DNA of 54,992 nucleotides from Lysobacterales bacterium (GCA_022844135.1 JALHMG010000037.1:1-54992); one strand, 5' to 3'. Shown: positions 1 through 8,385, counted from the stretch's first letter. Program-made: numbers and translations. The notes: generated by a model from the sequence alone, not told the origin.

Positions 1-92
1 TGGTTTTCGCTGGCAGTCACTGGATTCAACGATGGCGAAAAAGCTGAACCGTGACAATCACTTGCGACACTCCATGGTCTTTTCTGGAAGTC

Positions 93-103
93 CGTGGAAA
101 GTC
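93..103 (+). repeat. Direct repeat CGTGGAAAGTC, copy 1 (3' side of tRNA)
   Basis: CGTGGAAAGTC occurs here and again at 186-196, so the two copies bracket the tRNA-Gly gene almost exactly. The extended contexts also agree in part (CGTGGAAAGTCGAA here, CGTGGAAAGTCTAA there). It may be the trace of a tandem tRNA duplication or a processing or attachment sequence. No integrase is in the window. Confidence 0.5.
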
Positions 104-107
104 GAAG

Positions 108-181
108 TGGAGCGGGTGATGGGAATCGAACCCACGCTAGTAGCTTGGGAAGCTACAGTTCTACCATTGAACTACACCCGC
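108..181 (-). tRNA. tRNA-Gly (anticodon CCC)
   Basis: Read on the minus strand, the 74 bases fold as a complete cloverleaf. The acceptor stem GCGGGTG pairs with CACCCGC, followed by discriminator T and an encoded CCA. The anticodon stem GTAGC/GCTAC encloses the loop TTCCCAA, giving anticodon CCC, which reads the glycine codon GGG. The T arm carries GGTTCGATTCC. No other tRNA is adjacent. An 11-base direct repeat flanks it (see repeat entries). Confidence 0.95.
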
Positions 182-185
182 TTTG

Positions 186-196
186 CGTGGAAAGTC
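186..196 (+). repeat. Direct repeat CGTGGAAAGTC, copy 2 (5' side of tRNA)
   Basis: This is the second copy of the 11-base direct repeat at 93-103, lying just upstream of the tRNA-Gly 5' end and overlapping its candidate -10 box. Confidence 0.5.
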
Positions 197-222
197 TAAC
201 GGCTACCGCCGGACCGCCGCAA
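193..222 (-). promoter_or_regulatory. Possible promoter of tRNA-Gly
   Basis: On the minus strand a TTGCGG hexamer and a TAGACT hexamer are separated by 18 bases and end 11 bases before the tRNA 5' end. Each hexamer is only a partial match to sigma-70 boxes (3/6 and 4/6). The position is right for a tRNA promoter, but the match is weak. Confidence 0.3.
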
Positions 223-286
223 CGATGCGTCAGCTCGCGCATCCAGCCTATAGCGCGACGCACGGGCACGATGACAGACTCACGTG

Positions 287-3200
287 ATGGTCGCTCCCAC
301 CCGCTCGCGATGGCAACGCTGGAATCAATGGCTGCGAACCGGCTATGGGTCCGGCTGGCCGTTGACGATTGCGGGGCTGCTGGTGATCGGCGCGGGGTTC
401 GCGGTGGACTTTTGTCGCCAGATGGGCTTAGACCAGCGCCGCGAAACCGAGCGTTTGCAGCTCCTGGCGGACGCGCAGGCGGCGCGACTGGAGGTCCGCC
501 TCGCCGCGCTCAGTGCCGTGCTGGATCGATTCGAGCGCGCACTGAATGCCAATCCCAACGACGCGTTGGTGATTACGACTACCATCGCCGGCTTAAGCAC
601 GGAGATCCGTTCCGTTCTGGCGCTGGATGGCACCGGCAAAGTACTGGCAAGCAGTCGCGCCGAGCAAATGAATGCCAATCTTGGCAGCCATCCGCTGCTC
701 TGGGCGGCGCTGGCCGATGCCGGCACAGAAGCCAAATTGCTGGTGCACACGGCGCCGGCCGAGCTCGGTAGCTCTGGAATTGCGATTGCGCGTGCGCGGC
801 GCTCGCCGAGCGCCGATGTCGGCGTGCTGGTTCTGCATATCGACGAGTTGTATTTGGTCCCCGCCGTTACCGATATAGATCTGACACTCTCTGTCGATGG
901 TCGCCATCTGCTGCACACCGGCAACCTCGAGAATGCGCGAACCACGATTGAGCGACGGCTCGATCCGCAAGCGCCGACCTTGGAGCGGCCGCTGACGCTG
1001 ACGCTGCGAGCGGGCGGCGCCGACGCGCGCGCGGCATTGATTCGCTCGCCGGGTTTCGCTGCCGCGATGTGGCTGGCTGTGGCCTTACTGACGATCGTTG
1101 TCGCCGTGGTTTCTTCGCTGCGCCGCGCCGAACTGAAGCGTTTGCGCGGCCTCCATCAGCGCTTGCTGCAAGGCAACGACGAGGGCCTGGTGGGCATCGA
1201 TCTGGAGGGCCGAATACGCTTCGCCAATCCGGCCTTCAGTGCGCAAATCGGTCAGGCGCCCGGCGCGCTGCTGGGCGTCGATGTGCGCGAAATAGTGCAA
1301 TGGGATGACGTCGGCAATCACGACGCTATCGACAAGATCCTGAGCGGCGCCGAGGTACGACGCGAGGGCCTGGCGAGCGTTCGCGTCGGCGAGGAGCTAT
1401 TGCGCGTCGTGGTCAGCGCCGCTCGCGATGGCGGCGTCCTGTCCGGTGCGTTGCTGTCCTTCAGCGATCAGGTGCATGGACCGGCCAGCCCGCATCACGC
1501 GCCTGCCGAACGTTTGTATCGCGCCTTATTCGATCTCTCGCCGGACGGCGTGATCATTGTCGATCTCGATAGCGAGAAGCCGCTGGCATTCAATAACGCC
1601 GCGCTGCAGATGCTTGGCCAAAGCGCCGAGTCCTTGGCGGATATGCGCATACGCGATCTGGAAGTGGCGCCCTCGGAAACGATTCGACAGTTGGTGCGGG
1701 TGCTCGCGTCCGGGCGCGTCGAGTTCGAGACGCGTTATCGACGCGGCGCGGACGTGATCGATGTACAGGTGATCGCGCAGACGATCGAGTTCGCGGCGCG
1801 TCCGGCCTTGTACTGGATCGTCCGCGACGTAACCACCACACGCAAGGCGAGCAGCGAGCTTGCGTCCAACGAAGAGCTGTTGCGCACGCTGATCGATCGA
1901 CTGCCGCTGCCGTTGGCGGTGTTCGAAGGCCGCGAGTTGTCCCTGGTCAATGCGCGCATGCTGATCGATGTCGGCGCCGATGCGGCGCGTGCCAAGGACA
2001 TCGCCGGCCTGCTCGATGCGCTTGGCGCCACCGGTGCGATCCGCCTGCTGATCGAGCAGCGCTGGAGCCTGCTCGACGGCATCGACGCCGACTTGCATGA
2101 TCCTATCGAGATCCGCGCCAAAGGCGTTTTCGATTTGCATCTGGCGCGTGTGGGCACGCGCACGCTGCTGATGCTGGTCGACTTGAGCGAACGCGATCGC
2201 AGCGAACAAGGTCTTATCGAAGCGATGCAACTCGCCGAACGCGTCAACCGCGCGCGCAGCGAATTTCTCGCCAACATGAGCCACGAGATCCGCACGCCGA
2301 TGACCGCAATCCTCGGCTTGACGCATCTCTTGCAACGCAGCGCGTTAGCGACCACCCAGCGCGACTACACGCACAAAATCGACAGCGCAGCGCGCACCCT
2401 GCTGTCGATCCTGGACGATTTGCTCGACTACGCCAAACTCGAAACCGGCCGGCTGTCGATCGAACTGGCGCCCTTCAGTTTGCGCGCACTGCTGTCGGAG
2501 CTGGAAGTGGTGTTCCAGGATGCCGCTCGCGAGAAGCATCTTAAGCTGGCATTCGCTATCGATGCGCAAACGCGCGACGGCCTGCTCGGCGATGCTGCGC
2601 GCTTGCGCCAGGTGCTGTTGAATCTGATCGGCAACGCCATCAAATTCACCGATAACGGGCATGTGCGGGTCCACGTCGCGCCGGGACATGACGCCGAAAC
2701 GGTCGTCTTTGATGTCGAAGACAGCGGCATCGGGATCAGTCAGGAGCAGCAACAGCGCATATTCGAAGCCTTCTATCAGGGCGAGGGCTCGACGACCCGG
2801 CGCTTTGGCGGTACTGGCCTTGGTTTGCCGATCACGTATGCCTTGGTGCAATTGATGGGCGGCAAACTGGCGGTAAGAAGCGAGCCTCACGTCGGCAGCA
2901 TCTTTACCCTTGAGCTGCCGCTACAAAGCGCCAAAGCCCCGCTGCCCAATACCCGAACCGCACCGATCGCAGGCGTGCCGCGCCTGACCAATATGCGCAT
3001 CCTGCTGATCGAGGATCATCCGATCAATCGCCACGTTGTCAGCGAAATCCTTGGCGTGGAGGGCGCTCGGGTCATCTCAGCCGCGTTGGCTAAAGAGGGT
3101 CTGGCCATCCTCGACCGAGAGCCATTCGATGCGGTGCTGATGGACATCCAGATGCCGGAGATGGACGGCCACGAAGCCACACGCGTCATCCGCAAGCGCT

Positions 3201-4009
3201 TTAGCGCCGAGCAGTTGCCGGTTGTCGCGATGACCGCAAACGCAAGCGCAGAAGACCGTGCGCTCAGCCAGGCCTCGGGCATGAACGCGCACCTGGCAAA
3301 GCCGATCGACGTCAACGTACTGGTGGCGACGCTGCTCGCCCTCTCCGGCCGCAGCATGCCGCCGCCGCTGATCGACAACGCCACCACAGATCAGGGCGAG
3401 ACGCCGGTGCTGGACGCCGACAAAGCGCTGCGTCGACTCGGTGGAAACCGATCCCTGTATGCACAAATGGCGAGACTGTTCGGGCGCGAGCAAATCGAAA
3501 CGCCGACGCGCCTCTATGAGGCCATCGGCGCCGATCAAATCGAAGAGGCCATCGCGCAGGCGCACAAACTCAAGGGCGTAGCCGCCACACTCGGCGCCGA
3601 GGCGCTCGCAGAAAAAGCCAAACGACTGGAGCGCGCGCTGAGCAAGCGCAAGCCGGCTACCGAGATCCAACGGCTGCTGGCAGAGCTGCGCAGCGATTTC
3701 GCGGAGGCTGCCGATGCGCTGAAAGCGGCGGCTGATCGGCTGCAGCCGGAGGGCGCCGCGCGCACCGCGATTGCGTTGGCGGATTTCGATCGCGCCGAGT
3801 TCGAACGGACACTGGATAAACTGGTCCTGGCTCTCGTCGACAGCGATATGGCCGCGATGGACGTTTATGCCGAATTGTCCGAACTGGCGCCGGAACCCTT
3901 GATTGCTGCCTTGCAACCGGTTGAAGATGCGCTCAAGCGACTCGACTTCGCATTCGCTCTGGAGGGATGCCGCGGCGTCGAAGCGGCGTTGGAGAGAATT
4001 GGAGTATGA
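287..4009 (+). CDS. Hybrid sensor histidine kinase with receiver and Hpt domains
   Basis: This is a membrane-bound sensor kinase of about 1240 residues that carries a whole phosphorelay. A first membrane segment (about 24-43) and a second (about 258-279) enclose a roughly 210-residue periplasmic sensor. Three PAS-like regions follow at about 290-620. The HisKA box NMSHEIRTPM has its phospho-acceptor at His666. The ATPase domain shows NLIGNAIKFT, DSGIGIS and GGTGLGLPI. The receiver has ILLIEDHP and VLMDIQMPEMDG with acceptor Asp953, and the Hpt domain has AHKLKG with His1093. GTG at 284 directly precedes the chosen ATG; neither has a strong ribosome-binding site. The next gene is a REC-GGDEF protein on the same strand, a natural output partner. 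The signal sensed is unknown. Confidence 0.93.
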   Translation: MVAPTRSRWQRWNQWLRTGYGSGWPLTIAGLLVIGAGFAVDFCRQMGLDQRRETERLQLLADAQAARLEVRLAALSAVLDRFERALNANPNDALVITTTIAGLSTEIRSVLALDGTGKVLASSRAEQMNANLGSHPLLWAALADAGTEAKLLVHTAPAELGSSGIAIARARRSPSADVGVLVLHIDELYLVPAVTDIDLTLSVDGRHLLHTGNLENARTTIERRLDPQAPTLERPLTLTLRAGGADARAALIRSPGFAAAMWLAVALLTIVVAVVSSLRRAELKRLRGLHQRLLQGNDEGLVGIDLEGRIRFANPAFSAQIGQAPGALLGVDVREIVQWDDVGNHDAIDKILSGAEVRREGLASVRVGEELLRVVVSAARDGGVLSGALLSFSDQVHGPASPHHAPAERLYRALFDLSPDGVIIVDLDSEKPLAFNNAALQMLGQSAESLADMRIRDLEVAPSETIRQLVRVLASGRVEFETRYRRGADVIDVQVIAQTIEFAARPALYWIVRDVTTTRKASSELASNEELLRTLIDRLPLPLAVFEGRELSLVNARMLIDVGADAARAKDIAGLLDALGATGAIRLLIEQRWSLLDGIDADLHDPIEIRAKGVFDLHLARVGTRTLLMLVDLSERDRSEQGLIEAMQLAERVNRARSEFLANMSHEIRTPMTAILGLTHLLQRSALATTQRDYTHKIDSAARTLLSILDDLLDYAKLETGRLSIELAPFSLRALLSELEVVFQDAAREKHLKLAFAIDAQTRDGLLGDAARLRQVLLNLIGNAIKFTDNGHVRVHVAPGHDAETVVFDVEDSGIGISQEQQQRIFEAFYQGEGSTTRRFGGTGLGLPITYALVQLMGGKLAVRSEPHVGSIFTLELPLQSAKAPLPNTRTAPIAGVPRLTNMRILLIEDHPINRHVVSEILGVEGARVISAALAKEGLAILDREPFDAVLMDIQMPEMDGHEATRVIRKRFSAEQLPVVAMTANASAEDRALSQASGMNAHLAKPIDVNVLVATLLALSGRSMPPPLIDNATTDQGETPVLDADKALRRLGGNRSLYAQMARLFGREQIETPTRLYEAIGADQIEEAIAQAHKLKGVAATLGAEALAEKAKRLERALSKRKPATEIQRLLAELRSDFAEAADALKAAADRLQPEGAARTAIALADFDRAEFERTLDKLVLALVDSDMAAMDVYAELSELAPEPLIAALQPVEDALKRLDFAFALEGCRGVEAALERIGV

Positions 4010-4121
4010 AGCCCTGGATTTGGTTGTCGATGGGCGGCCTGCTTTGCGATCGCAAACGGCCACGATTGACATTTGAGGTTCGACTCTTGACGCTTGATGG
4101 TATCCACCAACAGCCACCGCC

Positions 4122-5033
4122 ATGACCGACAACCCGACTTCTGAGCGCTCCCGGATCCTGGTGGTGGACGATCAGCCCACCAATATCCAATCGCTGCATC
4201 AGATATTGAAGGCCGAATTCGAAGTGTCGATGGCGACTGATGGCGAATCGGCGCTGGCGTTATGCCAACGCCGTGCGCCGGATCTGGTGCTGCTCGACGT
4301 GATGATGCCCGGTCTCGATGGCTTCGAAGTCTGCGCGCGCTTGCGCAGCGATCCGGCGACGCGCGATGTACCGGTCATCTTCGTTACCGCCCGCGACGGC
4401 GTCGAGGACGAAACCAGGGGCCTGGAAGTGGGTGCGGTCGACTTCATCACCAAACCGGTGAATCCGCCGGTGGTGCTTGCGCGCGTACGCACTCATCTGG
4501 CGCTCAAGCGTCAGGCCGACATGCTGCGCTCGATGGCGTTCAACGACGGGCTCACTGGCGTGGCCAATCGTCGCTGGTTCGACGAGCGGCTGCAGGTGGA
4601 ATGGCTGCGCTGCCGCCGCAATAAGTTGCCGCTGTCGTTGATTCTGCTCGATCTCGATCACTTCAAGGCTTACAACGACTGCTATGGGCATCAGGCGGGG
4701 GACGATTGCCTGCGAGCAGTTGCCAGCGAGATGCGGCGACGCCTCGGGCGTCCGGCCGATCTGCTGGCACGTTACGGTGGCGAGGAATTCGTCTGCCTGC
4801 TGCCGGAGACCTCCATCGAGGGTGCGCGTGCCAAGGCAGACGAGCTGGGGAAAGCTGTGTTCGCCTTGTCCATCGCCAACGCGGGCGCAACGACAGCGCC
4901 CGTGGTGACCATCAGTCGCGGCGTCGCCTCGCTGCAACCCAGCGCCGAGGCCAAGGCCGTCGACTTGTTGCATATCGCCGATAACTTCCTCTACATGGCC
5001 AAACGCGCCGGGCGCAATCGGACCGAAGGATGA
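4122..5033 (+). CDS. Response regulator diguanylate cyclase (REC-GGDEF)
   Basis: The N-terminal receiver domain ([25 protein letters not shown]) has its phospho-acceptor at Asp59 and the conserved lysine in ITKPVNPP. The C-terminal GGDEF domain begins at [16 protein letters not shown] and has an intact GGEEF active site at residues 219-223. RPAD lies five residues before GGEEF and fits the RxxD inhibitory c-di-GMP site, so product inhibition is likely. The 303-residue architecture is REC-GGDEF like WspR, with one receiver rather than PleD's two. It should make c-di-GMP when phosphorylated, probably by the upstream hybrid kinase 112 bp away. Its stop codon overlaps the start of thiS (ATGA). 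Confidence 0.93.
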   Translation: MTDNPTSERSRILVVDDQPTNIQSLHQILKAEFEVSMATDGESALALCQRRAPDLVLLDVMMPGLDGFEVCARLRSDPATRDVPVIFVTARDGVEDETRGLEVGAVDFITKPVNPPVVLARVRTHLALKRQADMLRSMAFNDGLTGVANRRWFDERLQVEWLRCRRNKLPLSLILLDLDHFKAYNDCYGHQAGDDCLRAVASEMRRRLGRPADLLARYGGEEFVCLLPETSIEGARAKADELGKAVFALSIANAGATTAPVVTISRGVASLQPSAEAKAVDLLHIADNFLYMAKRAGRNRTEG

Positions 5034-5239
5034 GCATGATTCATGTGCGACTGAACGGCCGCGACTTGAGCCTGCCTGCGGGCAGCACTGTATTGGACCT
5101 GCTACACGCCGAAGGCCTCGCCGATCGCCGCGTGGCGATCGAGTGCAACCGCGAAATTGTGCCCAAAAGCCAGCACGCCTCGCATCTACTCGGCGATGGC
5201 GATCAGCTTGAGCTTGTGCATGCGCTTGGCGGCGGCTGA
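5030..5239 (+). CDS. thiS: Sulfur carrier protein ThiS
   Basis: This is a 69-residue beta-grasp protein ending in GGG, the C-terminal Gly-Gly that is adenylated and thiocarboxylated to carry sulfur into the thiazole ring of thiamine. Family features include [29 protein letters not shown] and [14 protein letters not shown]. It starts inside the stop of the REC-GGDEF gene (ATGA), so translation is probably coupled; a second in-frame ATG lies at 5036. thiG usually follows thiS, but here the next gene is on the other strand. A MoaD-like role is less likely, given the ThiS-like tail and size. Confidence 0.88.
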   Translation: MSMIHVRLNGRDLSLPAGSTVLDLLHAEGLADRRVAIECNREIVPKSQHASHLLGDGDQLELVHALGGG

Positions 5240-5334
5240 CGCCCAAGATCGGATGGCAGTTGCGAAGCACACGGGTGAGGAGCTTTGAAGCTCGACACTC
5301 CCGTCTGCCTCTCGACGCCCGCCTGCTCTTGCTG

Positions 5335-5778
5335 CTAGCGCACTACTAACACCGGCACCTGTCCGTGCGTCAGCACCTTTTGTGTTTCGCTGCCGAGCAG
5401 CAATGCGGTCAAGCCGCCGCGGCCATGGGATGCCATGACGATCAAGTCGCAATGACGCTCCTTGGCGGTCCCGAGTATCAACTGATACGGATGGTTGTTG
5501 ATCGCGGCGCGGGTTTCGCAACTGATGCCCGCCGCAGCGCACGCCTCTCGCAGCGGCTTGAGCGCCATGTCGGCCTCCACCGCCGCCTGCTTCTCATACT
5601 CCTCGCGCGAGGGCATCGCGTAGGCCGGAAACATCGCATCGAGCGGCGGCAAATACTCGGGGGTTGCGAACACGCCGGTGATGCGCGCGTCGAGCGACTT
5701 GGCCAAACCAACAGCCGTAGTGATGGCCTTCAACGATCGCTCCGAGCCATCGGTTGGAACCAGCAAGTGCGTGTACAT
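5335..5778 (-). CDS. Universal stress protein (UspA family)
   Basis: This 147-residue single-domain Usp begins THLLVPTDGSERS and carries the ATP-binding signature near its end: MASHGRGG, then GSETQKVLTHGQVPVLVV. The G-2x-G-9x-G(S/T) pattern is present, so it is probably of the ATP-binding type. The start at 5778 was chosen because GGAG lies at the usual distance and the longer frame runs into the neighbouring gene. It is transcribed away from thiS and lies downstream of the hydroxylase gene on the same strand. Confidence 0.9.
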   Translation of the reverse strand: MYTHLLVPTDGSERSLKAITTAVGLAKSLDARITGVFATPEYLPPLDAMFPAYAMPSREEYEKQAAVEADMALKPLREACAAAGISCETRAAINNHPYQLILGTAKERHCDLIVMASHGRGGLTALLLGSETQKVLTHGQVPVLVVR

Positions 5779-5839
5779 GGCGAGACTCCGATCAGTGTGT
5801 GCATCCATCGTACGCCACCCGCGCGCCTTCGGGCTTGAT

Positions 5840-6691
5840 CTAACGCAATTTCTCGGGCTGCCAGCCCGGTTTGTGCCAGAGGTAACCGAGGGCTTGTGCA
5901 AGACTGCGGCTGCGCCAGACATCGCGCACCAGTTTGACCGCTTCGGCGAAGTGGACTTTGATCGGATTGGCCGACTCGATCTGCTCGGTGAGCCCGTACT
6001 GCACCGGCTCCTCCTCCCGCACATAGGTACCGAACAGCCGATCCCAGACCATCAGAATTGCGCCGTAGTTCTTGTCGAGATACTGCGGCTGCATCGCATG
6101 ATGCACACGGTGATTGGACGGCGTGTTGAGCCAGCCATCCAGGAGCGGCAGTTTGCCGATCAGCTCGGTGTGCAACCACTGTTGATACGCGATGATGACG
6201 CCAAGCGCGCCCAGGACCAGCAGCGGATCGATGCCGATGAGCACCAGCGGCAAATAGAACCAGGGCGAGATGAAGCCATCGACAAAAGAGACGCGCAGCC
6301 CGGTGGTCTGGTCGAAGTGCGGCGAGCTGTGATGCACCGAATGGGCGAGCGCCCAGTAGGTGCGGTTCTCGTGTGCGCAGCGATGGTCCCAGTAGTAGAG
6401 AAAATCGACCGCCAACAACGTAAGTGCCGCAGTCCAGGGCGTGGTAGGTATCGCCCACGGGGCGAGAGTCGCCGCGCCGCCGTATAGCGCGAGAATGAAC
6501 GACGCGACGAGGCCGCCCATCAACAGCGTCGGCAGCAACGGGCTGGCGCTGGCCAGCAGCTCCAGCCAGCGTCGCCGGTCGGCGCGCGTTTTGTACAGGC
6601 GCCATAACTCCAGCGGCAGCATCACGACGATGACCGCAGCGAACAGCGTCGCGGCCAGTTCCCACTCATTCGCTATCGCCAAGTCTTCCAT
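5840..6691 (-). CDS. Sterol desaturase / fatty acid hydroxylase family membrane protein
   Basis: This 283-residue integral membrane di-iron oxygenase has the family histidine boxes: DHRCAH (His103, His107), HSVHH (His117, His120, His121) and NHRVHH further on. About four hydrophobic segments surround them. The family hydroxylates or desaturates lipids or sterols; the substrate here cannot be told. The start at 6691 follows GGAGG. A longer frame to 6817 would run through the operator region and into the tetR coding sequence. It is divergent from the TetR gene and is its most likely target. Confidence 0.88.
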   Translation of the reverse strand: MEDLAIANEWELAATLFAAVIVVMLPLELWRLYKTRADRRRWLELLASASPLLPTLLMGGLVASFILALYGGAATLAPWAIPTTPWTAALTLLAVDFLYYWDHRCAHENRTYWALAHSVHHSSPHFDQTTGLRVSFVDGFISPWFYLPLVLIGIDPLLVLGALGVIIAYQQWLHTELIGKLPLLDGWLNTPSNHRVHHAMQPQYLDKNYGAILMVWDRLFGTYVREEEPVQYGLTEQIESANPIKVHFAEAVKLVRDVWRSRSLAQALGYLWHKPGWQPEKLR

Positions 6692-6724
6692 GCTTGCGTT
6701 CCTCCGGTTGCGCGTCGAGAATAC

Positions 6725-6741
6725 ATACCACCGGTACGTAT
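6725..6741. promoter_or_regulatory. TetR operator, copy 1
   Basis: ATACCACCGGTACGTAT is a 17-bp partly palindromic site (ATAC at the left, GTAT at the right, CCGGTACG core). It matches a second site at 6748-6764 at 15 of 17 positions. The two start 23 bp apart, about two helical turns, between the divergent hydroxylase and TetR genes. This is the typical arrangement of an autoregulating TetR repressor. Confidence 0.7.
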
Positions 6742-6747
6742 ACAAAC

Positions 6748-6764
6748 ATACCTGCGGTACGTAT
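6748..6764. promoter_or_regulatory. TetR operator, copy 2
   Basis: ATACCTGCGGTACGTAT repeats the site at 6725-6741, differing only at two central bases. It lies 18 bp before the TetR start codon and overlaps the zone where the regulator's own -10 box is expected. Confidence 0.7.
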
Positions 6765-6782
6765 GCAATAAAGGAGAGCTGA

Positions 6783-7355
6783 ATGCCGCGCACCAATGCC
6801 GAGATGAGCGAAACCACACGCAGGGAATTGCTGCAGCGCGCGCGCGCCGCGTTCGCCGAGCATGGCTATAGCGAAGCGCCGATCGAGACGGTGGTGCGGG
6901 CGGCCGGCATGACCAAAGGCGCGCTGTATCACCACTTCGGCAGCAAGCAGGGGCTGTTCGCGGCCGTGGTTCGCGATGTGGCTGAGGAGATCGCAACGAG
7001 CGTCGGCGCCAAGCTCAGCGGGGCGCCAACCAAAGCGAAGTTCTTGCGTGCCTGCGGCGACTATCTGCAGGCCACGCTGGCGCCCGATGTGCGCCGCATT
7101 TTGTTGATCGACGCACCGGCAGTGCTCGACCCCGCGGCTGCGCAACAGTTGGAGAACGAGATCGGCGTTGCGTTATTGCACACAGCGCTAAACGAGCTAA
7201 AGGGAGCCGGCGAGCTTGAGAGCAACGATATCGAGGCGCTGGCCCATGCACTGAATGGCGCCTTGAACGGCATCGCGTTGTGGGCCGCCCATCACGAGGC
7301 GCCGGCGACGGCGATTAGGCGCGGGTTGAAGGTGGTTGCAGCGTGGATGGCGTGA
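6783..7355 (+). CDS. TetR/AcrR family transcriptional regulator
   Basis: This 190-residue regulator has an N-terminal TetR helix-turn-helix at about residues 12-58: RRELLQRARAAFAEHGYSEA, then TVVRAAGMTKGALYHHFGSK. The C-terminal ligand-binding half contains IETVV-type helices and ends AIRRGLKVVAAWMA. AAAGGAG stands at a good distance before the ATG at 6783. It probably represses itself and the divergent sterol-desaturase-like gene through the two 17-bp operators in the spacer. The inducer is unknown but may be a lipophilic substrate of that enzyme. Confidence 0.92.
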   Translation: MPRTNAEMSETTRRELLQRARAAFAEHGYSEAPIETVVRAAGMTKGALYHHFGSKQGLFAAVVRDVAEEIATSVGAKLSGAPTKAKFLRACGDYLQATLAPDVRRILLIDAPAVLDPAAAQQLENEIGVALLHTALNELKGAGELESNDIEALAHALNGALNGIALWAAHHEAPATAIRRGLKVVAAWMA

Positions 7356-7390
7356 GGCCGCTCGCCAACCGGCACACCAGCTTGAGCCGA

Positions 7391-7415
7391 GAACCAGGAA
7401 CCGACAACCAAGGAC
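7391..7415 (+). repeat. Degenerate ACCAGGAACC-type repeat tract
   Basis: GAACCAGGAACCGACAACCA followed by AGGAC is a degenerate heptad-like tract lying between two convergent genes. The same theme recurs on the minus strand just before three unrelated start codons (10008-10023, 17252-17272, 38321-38348). Confidence 0.45.
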
Positions 7416-7421
7416 CGCACT

Positions 7422-7781
7422 TCAACCTATCGCCGGCCGCAGCTTGCCGCGCCGATGCCGCCACCATTGCACAATGCCGACCCAGCCGACCGCATAGGCG
7501 AGCGAAAATGGCAACCCAAGGAAGAACACAATACCCTTGGCCCAGGCATCTTCGTTGTACTGCGCCATCGCCTCTGGTGTGATCGCGTTGGCTGCGGCAT
7601 AGGCTAACCATTGCGCATCATTCCAACCCCAACCACTGAGCAGCATCCACCACCCGGTGGCGCCAACGATGACGGTCACCAGCGCATGCAGTGCGATCTT
7701 GCGCAAAGACGAAGTCGCCAGCGCCGCGATCGGCGCCAGCGGCCAGAACAGCAAGAACCAGGGATTCCAGCCGAAGTCCAT
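7422..7781 (-). CDS. Small membrane protein of unknown function
   Basis: I do not recognise this 119-residue protein. It starts MDFGWNPWFLLFWPLAPIAA and has three likely membrane segments: residues about 8-22, 30-50 (ALVTVIVGATGWWMLLSGW) and 85-105 (FLGLPFSLAYAVGWVGIVQW). It ends in a basic tail, WRHRRGKLRPAIG. It is tryptophan-rich and has no visible catalytic motif. It lies 33 bp downstream of the yqeY gene on the same strand, so it may be the last gene of an rpsU-yqeY transcript, where dnaG often stands in related genomes. Confidence 0.7.
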   Translation of the reverse strand: MDFGWNPWFLLFWPLAPIAALATSSLRKIALHALVTVIVGATGWWMLLSGWGWNDAQWLAYAAANAITPEAMAQYNEDAWAKGIVFFLGLPFSLAYAVGWVGIVQWWRHRRGKLRPAIG

Positions 7782-7814
7782 CTGCTCTTGTTCCTTTAAT
7801 GGTCAGGCGCCGGC

Positions 7815-8273
7815 TTAGCCGAGCCTGGCTTTCACGCGCGCACTAACCAGCTGCATGTCGGCGCGCCCAGCTGCTTTGGGCTTGATGGCAGCCATCACCT
7901 TGCCCATGTCTTTGGCGCTGCTTGCGCCAGTCTCGGCCATGACCTCGGCGACCAGAGCATCGATCTCAGGTTCGCTCATGCGCGTGGGCATGTAGATCTC
8001 GATGACCACAACCTCAGCCTTTTCTTTGGCAGCTAAGTCGTGACGGCCGGCAGCTTCGAACTGCGAAATCGAATCGCGACGTTGCTTCAGCATGCGCTCG
8101 AGCACGGCGAGTACCCCCGCGTCGTCGAGTTCCGGTCGATCCGATTCCGTTCGGCCATCGATTTCGGCCTGCTTGATCGCCGCCTGGATCAGTCGCAACG
8201 TCGCCAGGCGATCCTTCTCGCCCGCCTTCATCGCCGCCTTCACATCGTCCATCAATTTGACTTTGAGACTCAT
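7815..8273 (-). CDS. GatB/YqeY domain-containing protein
   Basis: This 152-residue protein is of the YqeY family, related to the C-terminal tRNA-binding tail domain of the GatB amidotransferase subunit. Typical features are MKAGEKDRLATLRLIQAAIK near the start, EIYMPTRMSEPEIDALV in the middle, and KDMGKVMAAIKPKAAGRAD close to the end. The start MSLKVKLMDDVK at 8273 fits the family; an upstream extension (MLVCLSF...) does not. It lies downstream of rpsU with a hairpin between them. rpsU-yqeY linkage is common in Gammaproteobacteria. The precise cellular role of the family is not established. Confidence 0.92.
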   Translation of the reverse strand: MSLKVKLMDDVKAAMKAGEKDRLATLRLIQAAIKQAEIDGRTESDRPELDDAGVLAVLERMLKQRRDSISQFEAAGRHDLAAKEKAEVVVIEIYMPTRMSEPEIDALVAEVMAETGASSAKDMGKVMAAIKPKAAGRADMQLVSARVKARLG

Positions 8274-8300
8274 CGCACAGCTCCAGAATGACAAACACAC

Positions 8301-8348
8301 GAGCACGAAAATGCCGCCAGCGGCTTACACCGCGGCGGCATCGTGCTC
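8301..8348. promoter_or_regulatory. Long stem-loop between rpsU and yqeY
   Basis: GAGCACG (8301-8307), AAA, ATGCCGCC (8311-8318), a 15-base loop, GGCGGCAT (8334-8341) and CGTGCTC (8342-8348) form a 15-bp stem with a three-base bulge. There is no T-run, so it is not a canonical terminator. It may attenuate, stabilise or be a processing site separating the abundant S21 message from the downstream genes. Confidence 0.6.
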
Positions 8349-8385
8349 ATATGAACGCCGCGGGACATACGCCCCGCGAGACGTA

